Source: Nereocystis luetkeana (Eukaryota > Sar > Phaeophyceae > Laminariales > Laminariaceae). Taken from it: a stretch of DNA of 64,000 nt. Position numbers and translations under genes: made by a program. Shown here piece by piece: positions 56,710 through 64,000 of the stretch. The DNA lies in contig JARUPZ010000013.1 of assembly GCA_031213475.1 (NCBI GenBank), forward strand, positions 7,649,338 to 7,713,337. The letters run 5' to 3'. Position 1 is the stretch's first letter; the number at the start of each line of letters is the position of its first letter. The notes beneath the pieces are model-generated. The model was not told the DNA's origin and searched no databases. It saw only the letters and a program-made list of their open reading frames with translations.

Positions 56710-57038
56710 GGTCTCAACTCCAAACACCAAGGGGGCAACTTCCGTTGACCCTTCGGTGGCTCGGAACTCCCTAAGGTCTTCGACTATGCATCTATGCCAA
56801 GTCTTACACTGTCCGCCTGGTCTCGGGTTCTCCCCACCAGTTATCGTCTCGAACATTATCCGACTGGGCAATCGCTCCTTGCTTTGCCGTGCCACGCCCC
56901 CCGCAAAGAAGAGCCGCCGTTTACGAATGGTCGTTTCGATGCTCTCGCAACGTGTCATCTTGAGGGCCTTCGCGTACGAGAGGGTGGCATGGTCAGTATG
57001 AAGTCGGCGCTGGAAGCCAATGACTCGCAGCAGGGCTT
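56704..57038 (-). pseudogene. LINE copy 2 RT C-terminal fragment
   Basis: Minus frame: QALLRVIGFQRRLHTDHATLSYAK, ..KRRLFFAGGVARQS, GGQCKTWHRCIVEDLREFRATEGS, interrupted at its C-terminal side by the copia insertion and truncated at its N-terminal side at 57038. It aligns with LINE copy 1 at 42018-42345. Confidence 0.85.
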
Positions 57039-57045
57039 GGTATAT

Positions 57046-57985
57046 AATACCCCAGCCGTATACGCAGCTGACAGGTGTCTCACTTGGTACCAGGAATCTG
57101 GTATCACGCATATATACCTGATGCTCACGTATGATTAGTTTCCTTTGGAGTTAACCCCTTAAACAACTGGTCCCACGTATTTGGGGACAAACTACTTGGA
57201 ATTAGTGTCGGGATCAGTTTTTCAGTTCTGCATGGGTTAAGAAACTCGAAAAATTATATTTTTGAGCTATTAATATTAAGAACCGGCGCACTTTCTCGTG
57301 ATTTTTCAGTTAAGAAACGAGAACATTGGTAAATCCGCTGGTATATTTTTTGGGCATGCCCTATTGCATGAAATGAGTCGAATCTCACCGTACAACTCTG
57401 GTGTGCTCTATAACCATACCCGGCTTGTAGGACCGCAGTGTGTTGGTCAATGAGATATTTGACGCTTTTCTTGGATGTCATTAAATGTGTGCCCACAGAA
57501 GAGAGAGGCTATTGGCTTTAAGTGGTACATGGTTATTGAATGACAAGCTGGTATGATAGTTGAGGGAATTATATTGATTTGGTATTCGACTGAGGATGGA
57601 GGAATTTCAGAGTCTTTCATTTTTGAGATTATATTGAGATTGGTACTGAAATCTGGAAGGCCAATCTACTATTTTTCCTATTTCATGCAGTTGAACCTAT
57701 CATAGGGAAGGCTGTATGTTGATTATCGGAAAGAGGTTGGAGTAAGGCCAATATATTGTTACCTTGATTTAATTGGTTTGAGGCTGGGTTTTGGAGGATT
57801 TTGGTGTTTTGACAGCAGGGAGGCAGCTGTTTGGTTCTATAGTGGGTTTTGGAATTTGTTTTTGGGGTGAATACACTGCTACTTACTTGTAGTGTCACGA
57901 CAAGAGGATTATATGTATTGGATGAGTGTGGACCTGGTACGGAATAGGCACAATTATCCTGACAGTGTGCTACGTCTAGGAAGGC
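57046..57985 (+). other. N1 internal region, right part
   Basis: Mostly A/T-rich, with a palindromic element at 57151-57240 and no recognised ORF. It ends in aggaaggc before the 3' LTR. Confidence 0.5.
57151..57240. mobile_element. ~90-bp palindromic element, family IV (copy 5), diverged
   Basis: It begins ttaaccccttaaacaactgg and ends ttctgcatgggttaa, with tttggggacaaactacttgg in the left arm. The right arm is strongly diverged. Confidence 0.65.
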
Positions 57986-58353
57986 TGTCGGACATGGTCG
58001 TATGATGTAGCCGTACACATGTCTGATACGTGTCATTGTCGTATTAGTTCAAGTGTCTGAGTTGTGTCACTGCAATCCATCTACGGAGATTGTGATGATA
58101 ACTATGTTTCCCCGAGGGGTTGCATAAAATTGTGTTTGACCTGCTTTCAGGGGTCTTATAGAGTCTAGGGGAACGTGGCCCCCTTGCTCTCAGTACGATA
58201 AATGATAAAATATATATTTCTCTTCTCTCCTTCCACCGCCTTATGGCGCGAATGCTCCCGATCGACCGCTCTCTGTGAGCAAGGCTCTCCGCCCCAGGGC
58301 AAGCCTCACCCGCGCATCACCCAAGCGCACCCGGTGCACGAATTGATCCCTTA
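57986..58353 (+). repeat. N1 3' LTR
   Basis: 368 bp, about 98% identical to 47453-47820 by eye. Confidence 0.85.
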
Positions 58354-58359
58354 AATATA

Positions 58360-58803
<444 letters not shown>

Positions 58804-58964
58804 GTTGTTGTATTTGTTAACCCTCAACTCCATCAACGAGTCCGTGGTCAGAGACACCCAGGACAATAGACAATGCCCCCTGCAATACCAATATAATTGT
58901 CAGAAGGCAAATAAATAACAAATTAAGAAATAGAATATGATGATGCAATGGACGGGTCTATAAT

Positions 58965-59275
58965 GTCGTCGGCAAAGATTTTACACGTTCCTTGATCCAT
59001 TGTCGTCGATAATGCATATATATAGGTTACGTCCCCAACATATTCTTCAGGCAGGACAGGAGTGTGCTGAAGTACCTGGGTTGAAAGCTATATTGTCACC
59101 GACAATGCTTATGTTTATGGCTGCCGACGGATAGCTTGCAGAAGATATTGCGGTCGACAATAATAGTGGCTATCGATGAACGCATTTATTTTTATTTATT
59201 GATCTATTGTGACCGGCAATGGCTATCGATACGGGTAGAAGATCTATGTTTCTGAATCATCTATTGTGACCAGGA
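58965..59275. repeat. ATCGATAG-type minisatellite (locus iii)
   Basis: Diverged units containing tattgtcaccgacaatgc, ttgtgaccggcaatggctat and cgatac. Same family as 36895 and 60055. Confidence 0.6.
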
Positions 59276-59956
59276 AGAAGAAGAGCTATCCATTTTTTTT
59301 TTTTTTTTCTCATCCCATTCATCATCTTCGCACATCTTCTTCTCTCTCTCCTTCCCACTCGTAACTCAGATCCGGGGTCACATAGCAGGCTCTTCTCCCC
59401 CCTTCCCACTACGGTACGTGCCTTCATTTTTATCGCGAGAAGATTTCAGGTTTTTCTTCCCTCGTCGACTCGCATCGAATTGTGCCTACCCACGCTGCAA
59501 GGCGCTCTCAACAATTGAATCCTTTTTTATTTTTAACAGACAAATCGGAAAAATGGGAACGAAGCCTAACATGAGAACCAAGCCGTATCTCCAGAACCAT
59601 GTGGTGTATCAGAGAACCAAAATGATCCTGCGAAACCCCTTGGCCAGCCCTGTGAGAGGAGCTCGTCAGAACGGTCATCCTCCATCTCGTGCCTTCGGGT
59701 GGGCGCAAAAAGCGATATACGCTGGCTCTATTGTGATTTCTCTAGATGCTGGCTACCGCGGCGATGCCGAGGACTTCCAGCCTGAGCGACAGCTCATTCG
59801 AAGGCTGCTGTACAGCCCCACAGGACTGTCAACTTTTTTTCTTGGAGTTGTACACAATTGGTTTGCTTTCTAAAAAAAGACGTCCGTTCCCATTTTTTTG
59901 TTTCGTTCCCATTTTCCCGTTTTGTCTGTTTTTTGCAAAAATAAAGTCAAAGTCCG
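59276..59956. other. Intergenic stretch
   Basis: It includes a T run at about 59295 and the dispersed repeat shared with 3887-4040 (59358-59515). The plus frame 59418-59873 (151 codons) partly overlaps that repeat and has no domain I recognise. It is probably not a gene. Confidence 0.35.
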
Positions 59957-60030
59957 ACCCACCTGGGGCTCGAACCCAGGACTCAAACAAGTAGAATTCG
60001 AGGTTAACCACTCGAACCACCGGGGCGACC
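59957..60030 (-). repeat. tRNA-like sequence
   Basis: On the minus strand: gccccggtggttcgagtggt (A-box-like), then a perfect T-arm with stem ctggg/cccag and loop ttcgagc. The acceptor stem pairs poorly and I cannot assign an anticodon. It is either a diverged tRNA gene or a tRNA-derived SINE head. Confidence 0.45.
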
Positions 60031-60054
60031 GGCATTGGACGAGATGGCTATATA

Positions 60055-60470
60055 TATATGGATAGCGTGTACAACCTATTGTGGTCGTCAATGACCCTCG
60101 ATAGACATCTCTATAATCTATTGTGGCCGGCAACGGCCATCGATAGACATCTCGCACAATCTATTGTGGCCGGCAATGGTCGTCGATAGACTTTCACACA
60201 ATCTATTGTGGCCAGCAATGAATGGCCATCGATCGACATCAGATCTCGCACAATCTATTGCGGCCTGTAACGGCCATCGATGGACGCGGTTCACCATATA
60301 TATTGTGTTCGACAATATCTATCGATCGACAGTATCACCAGTCTAGTCGCCGACAATATCTATCGGAAGATACCTTCCACAATCTATTGTCGCGGACAAA
60401 ATACATCGATAGATTCTCCCCCTCGTCTATTGTCGAAGCAATAGACTATTGTATTGCTGTGTCCATTGTC
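60055..60470. repeat. ATCGATAG-type minisatellite (locus iv)
   Basis: The best-preserved array of the family: five or more units of about 45-60 bp with cacaatctattgtggccggc and a ggccatcgatagacatct-type stretch. Confidence 0.85.
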
Positions 60471-60479
60471 CAGAGTGTC

Positions 60480-60535
60480 TCACACACAAAGGTGCTGGAA
60501 CCCTAGAAAGACCCGAAAAATCATAAAGAATGACC
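60480..60535 (+). repeat. Fragment of LINE 5'-region-like repeat
   Basis: cacacaaaggtgctggaacc then ctagaaagacccgaaaaatc matches 39150-39195. Confidence 0.6.
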
Positions 60536-60539
60536 ACAG

Positions 60540-61180
60540 TGTCACACCCTAGACACAAGTCCAATTAATTGCCAATTAATGGCTTCCTAGTGTAATTGAC
60601 AGCCTATTATTGTGCCCCCTAATTCCATTCAATAGACACGCATCGAGATCTATTATCCAGACTCTTTATAATAAGTAACACCTATTAATAGTTGGCCCTA
60701 TTGTCCACATAATTCTGTTTTTTAGGCAGTCTCCATAATCGACGGTCTCGACAAATTCCAACTAACAGACCGTCTCATCAATTAATTGTCCCGACAGCTC
60801 CAATTAATAGACTACTCCCCACAAAACAAATGTCCGGATAATTTCAATAAATGGACTGCCGCGAAAACTAAGTGTCCCGGCAATTCCAATCAATAGACAG
60901 TCTCCCAGCTCAGTTTGGCCCTACAATAGTTCCAATTGACAAACAATATCCAAAGTAGATAGTCCGGACAATTTCAATTACTGTTCGTTGTTGTAGCGGA
61001 CCGCCTTCTAAATCACTTGTCCGGGCACTTCCAATTGATAGACAGTATTCACAATCAATTTTCCGGACAATTTGAACTATAATACAAAATCTCCAAAATC
61101 ACTTCTTCAGACATTGCCATTAGTAGGCAGTCTCGTCAACCAATTATTGCCCGTACATTTCAAAATATCAGTGCATACAT
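60540..61180. repeat. Degenerate AATTAATAGAC minisatellite
   Basis: About a dozen loose units of roughly 45-60 bp with ttccaattaatagacagtct and tgtccggacaattcc. No coding potential. It is distinct from the ATCGATAG family. Confidence 0.7.
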
Positions 61181-62309
61181 ATTACATTATGTTTCGCAAA
61201 ACGTTGTTTTAATGATATACATCTGAACACATACAACATGTGCTAGGCGATAGTATCAAAACGTCCTGCGTACGGGAATATATTACAAACTTGGCGTTGA
61301 GGTGTCCAGCCCATTTCTGCCTACGCTGTCAGCATATATATGGACGTTGACATCCATATCTATTGTGATGTGCAGTCACTTCACACGAGCTTACTAAGAG
61401 TATCTTATGATAGATGCGGAGAAATACGATATGCGGCGAGACTTGAGTTTGTTCTTTCTTGCCGACGCACTGTATTCAACTTATCTCTATCATACTGATC
61501 GTAACGCAGGGTAGCTAGTCTACCACAATAGGTAGCAGGTAACGTTCCATAGAACGTTACGAGTACGCTACATAGAACGTTGCAGGGACATTGCTAGGAA
61601 CGGTTCACGGAACCTTGACGGGCTGCTGTAGAATAAACCTGCCCGTAGCATGGGCATTGTCTCGTGATCAGGTGATGGCAGCGCCCACCTTGCTCACTCT
61701 TATTCCATTTCCTCTCTTCCATTTCCTTTCCATTCTTCTCCTTTCTTCTTCTCGTCTTGATCTCTGAGATCAAGATTCCTTCTATAATGGCCAATTAAGC
61801 GCCAATTTCAAACCATCTTCTTTCTTCATCACAAGTGATCTTCACAGACACTTCGGTGCCGCCTCTGCATCTCTTCTCATAGAAGACAGAGCCTCAACAT
61901 GCATTATTCCTTCAGGTCATGACCCTCGAGGTTATGAGCCTTCCTTCAGGTTATGAGCCTCGACTTCTAGTCGACACATCGACCGGCACCAAGGAACGGA
62001 ACGACATCTCCATCGGTTCGTCAAGTTCTACAGGAACTACGAAGAACGTTTTTTCGGTTTTCAAGTGCGGAGGAAAAGCTATTTTTTTGTTATCCAACAA
62101 CCACAGGACCAGCACCGACCTGGCGACATCTACATCGAATTTCGTCAAGTGTGTTCTACAGGGTTACCTCAAGGAGGACTGCTTTCACGCTCCCATGCGC
62201 GAAGCAGGTAAGGGGGCTACTGGTGCGCATTCACGCGCGCAGCACGTACGAGTAAGGAATCCGGTTTCACGCTTTATCGCGCGAAACTCGTATTCGTACG
62301 TACAACATT
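61181..62309. other. Intergenic stretch
   Basis: It contains a cluster of gaacgtt palindromic words (61545-61600) and a C/T-rich tract (61690-61760). The frame 61919-62335 has no known domain. A gtaagg donor-like site near 62207 hints at a spliced transcript, without further support. Confidence 0.35.
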
Positions 62310-62580
62310 GTTTTCACGCTGTAAGCGCAAAGTAAGTCACGCGACCATTTTTGTGCCATCACACACAAAACTTTGTTTTCAATGCTGCTTTGGAGGTGTA
62401 AGCGTGGAACACGTCACACAACTATTTCTGCTCATCACACGCGAAGCTAGTTTTCACACTGCTTCCACGCTGTAAAGTACGAAGAACGTTACAAGACTGT
62501 TTCTACGCCATCACAAGCAAAGTTAGTTCAAGCCAGTTTTCACGCCATCGAGCGCGAAGTACGGTAAAGCCACTTCTTCA
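62310..62580 (+). repeat. ~75-bp degenerate tandem repeat
   Basis: Three to four units with ttttcacgctgtaagcgcaa, gtcacgcgac and gccatcacac. Starts are near 62310, 62375, 62451 and 62530. Confidence 0.6.
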
Positions 62581-62585
62581 AGTAA

Positions 62586-62936
62586 GTGCATTGTTCAAGA
62601 CCTACACGCGCTGTAATACACGCAGCCAGGTCTTTGACGAATCAGCTACTCAGCGTAGTATCGGGAGAACCACCTCCTGCCTATACGGGGCTTTCACGCC
62701 TAAACGGGGCATCCATTTCCAGCAACGGCTTTCACGCTCCAAGCGGCTTTCACGCTCCAAGCGGGGGGCACGAATTTAGACTCGGAAATAATACTCGAAC
62801 AATACTCCTGCGTAACGGGTTTTCGCTCATAGCGAAAGGGCGTCTACGCATGCATGTACGAGTAGCAGAAGTGATCTGCTCACACTGCACAAAGCCAGGT
62901 CATCGAGTTCAAAATTGCTCTGCACGCATGAACTAG
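62586..62936 (+). CDS. Zinc-knuckle (CCHC) ORF, retroelement gag-like
   Basis: 116-codon open frame with a C-terminal CSHCTKPGHRVQNC, a CX2CX4HX4C zinc knuckle as in retroelement Gag proteins and some RNA-binding proteins. It also has a duplicated FHAPSG peptide. There is no ATG near the start of the frame (the first codon is GTG, just after a TAA), so this is likely an exon, a fragment or a relic. The stop is followed directly by another open frame (62937-63536) without known domains, rich in Ser and Thr. No integrase or RT appears before the window ends; it may be the 5' part of an element that continues beyond 64 kb. Confidence 0.4.
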   Translation: MHCSRPTRAVIHAARSLTNQLLSVVSGEPPPAYTGLSRLNGASISSNGFHAPSGFHAPSGGHEFRLGNNTRTILLRNGFSLIAKGRLRMHVRVAEVICSHCTKPGHRVQNCSARMN

Positions 62937-64000
62937 ATGAGGAAATTACTTTTCTTTGCACACAAGCACTCTTTGTGTAACCTGCACCGGACGAATCCAC
63001 ACGTCAATAGTGCGTACATCGTTCAACAGCTGGGGAGCAAACATGGCACTAGCTATCACTTCAGCTACGGTCAACTAAACGGCCGATTCAAAGTCGCAGA
63101 CTACACGTCATCCACAGCGATGGAGGTACACCGCCCAGCTGCATCTACTCCATCAGCTTCTTCGACTACTGCTGTGACTACCACGACTACTTCGCGATAT
63201 AGGTCTACTACTCGTACGACCACTTCCGCTTCATATCTACGGCCTCTAGGTGGCAAATCGGCGTCCTGTTCTTCGCAGCGACTTCGAGTTCAACATCACT
63301 ACATACGTACCTTAAATAGTACCTGCAGCATTGGCCCCTGGGATTTCTACTTCTACGACAGCCAGTTTCTGCGGCTTCTACAGCAGCAGCAGTACCTACA
63401 AGTTTTCTTCCTGTACTACAACATCAACACTACTAACCGGAGCAAACATCTGGCAGCATCAACGTGGTCTACGCAACGCACGAGGAAACGTCCCCATGAT
63501 CGAACCAACGCCCGCTTTGTCTATCAACGGACGTAAGGGGGGATCAGAGATCGAGACTTTCCGACGGCGACTTCTTCACAGCAAATAAATTCAAATATGG
63601 ATTTTCAAAACGCACCACCACAGGACCTGACACCACGTCCAGCCGAGCCATCTCTTCATTATCATCGGAGCTATATGGACTATCACCAGCAGCATAACTT
63701 CACAACCATTTGTCCAAGCGACTTCGCTCTGCTCTCTTCTACTTCCTGAACATGAAGATCATCACGAGCAGCAACACCAACTACGACGCAGCATTGCGCC
63801 ACGAAGCAGAAGAGCCTCCAGCAATACGCGCCAGGTTATTTCTTACTGTTTTTCTTATTTTGCTTTTGTGGGGAAGGTTTACGTTTGCATAGCTTTATTT
63901 CGAGTACGTATCATACATACACGCTCAAAACATGCAGAATGTACTAAACAATCCAGTACGTTTACGTCTACAGTTTTCTACTTTTCTGCTTTAGGCATCC
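62937..64000 (+). other. Right-end region, unassigned
   Basis: Open frame 62937-63536 (199 codons) is Ser/Thr/Arg-rich with no domain I know. Its reading frame follows the zinc-knuckle ORF directly. The remaining 460 bp hold short frames only. Confidence 0.3.

Larger units (their letters stand above)
49849..56714 (+). mobile_element. Ty1/copia retrotransposon
   Basis: 261-bp LTRs at 49854-50114 and 56449-56709 (TGTTGA...CAACA) flank a single gag-pol frame. The 5-bp target-site duplication GGTCT is perfect (49849-49853, 56710-56714), and the empty site is visible in LINE copy 1 at 42013-42017. Domain order is Gag, protease, integrase, RT, RNase H, which is diagnostic for copia (Pseudoviridae). 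A polypurine tract (agcagggggga) precedes the 3' LTR. I count about 4 differences between the LTRs, so the insertion is young. Confidence 0.96.
48654..57045 (-). mobile_element. LINE copy 2, 5'-truncated, split by copia
   Basis: 48661-49853 plus 56715-57038 is continuous with LINE copy 1 (40827-42017 plus 42018-42345) once the copia element is removed. It contains only the 3' region and the last ~150 codons of RT. Both sides of the insertion show ggtatat (48654-48660 and 57039-57045), a likely 7-bp target-site duplication, although the right side may overlap LINE sequence. The RT C-terminal frame is intact at the point where copy 1 has a 4-bp duplication. Confidence 0.88.
47447..58359 (+). 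mobile_element. LTR retrotransposon N1 (non-autonomous), with nested insertions
   Basis: Two 368-bp direct repeats (47453-47820 and 57986-58353) begin with TGTCGGACAT and end with GATCCCTTA. They are flanked outside by the same 6 bp, AATATA (47447-47452 and 58354-58359), which is the target-site duplication expected for one LTR element. A purine-rich aggaagg lies just before the right LTR. After removing the nested LINE, the interior is about 1.8 kb and carries no recognisable gag or pol, so it was probably a small non-autonomous element. I count about 7 differences between the LTRs. Confidence 0.85.

Noticed and set aside
47453-58353. The two 368-bp repeats as independent solo LTRs
   Set aside because: The outer flanks share AATATA while the inner flanks do not, which fits one element with both LTRs.
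59418-59873. 151-codon plus frame as a gene
   Set aside because: Its 5' part lies in a dispersed repeat also found at 3887, and no domain is visible.

Overview
The window is repeat-rich eukaryotic nuclear DNA with one recognisable host gene. That gene, a major facilitator superfamily (MFS) transporter on the minus strand at 15381-21055, is cut into at least eight exons whose splice phases all agree. High intron density, roughly balanced base composition, tyrosine-recombinase (DIRS/Ngaro/PAT-type) retroelements and Ty1/copia elements of algal type suggest a stramenopile, most plausibly a brown alga. The organism call is an inference; no rRNA or marker gene is present to settle it.

Layout. 1-13.9 kb: no convincing gene, apart from a weak exon candidate near 0.9 kb. 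It holds simple-sequence arrays, degenerate minisatellites, short inverted-repeat elements of at least three families, and a decayed LINE reverse transcriptase relic (10.2-11.2 kb). 13.9-15.4 kb: a 260-bp terminal-inverted-repeat (TIR) element and a palindromic element. 15.4-21.1 kb: the MFS gene, which lacks its first exon(s). 21.5-28.1 kb: a PAT/Ngaro-like retroelement on the minus strand with split direct repeats, a gag-like ORF, a hexanucleotide array, reverse transcriptase (RT) with YVDD, RNase H and a tyrosine recombinase. It is broken by frameshifts and by a TIR element. 28.2-35.5 kb: two copies of a long direct repeat flank a degenerate ~130-bp satellite and a second, diverged DIRS-like RT-RNase H relic (plus strand), which carries the same TIR element at the corresponding place. 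35.5-40.8 kb: tRNA-like repeats, ATCGATAG-type minisatellites and a perfect hairpin. 40.8-45.5 kb: a nearly complete APE-type LINE on the minus strand, disabled by three frame breaks. 45.9-46.4 kb: a diverged LINE tail and a perfect 156-bp tandem duplication. 47.4-58.4 kb: a three-level nest. A small LTR retrotransposon (368-bp LTRs, target-site duplication (TSD) AATATA) contains a 5'-truncated LINE copy, which contains a Ty1/copia element (261-bp LTRs, TSD GGTCT). The copia gag-pol is one reading frame with two in-frame TAG codons. 58.6-64 kb: (TTG)n, more minisatellites, a tRNA-like sequence and a CCHC zinc-knuckle ORF near the right end.

How it works together. This is a transposon graveyard with datable layers. 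Terminal repeats, TSDs and comparison of copies give the order of events. Elements inserted inside other elements show that DIRS-like, LTR, LINE and short non-autonomous families were active at overlapping times next to a host transporter gene. All identities, alignments and counts were made by eye.
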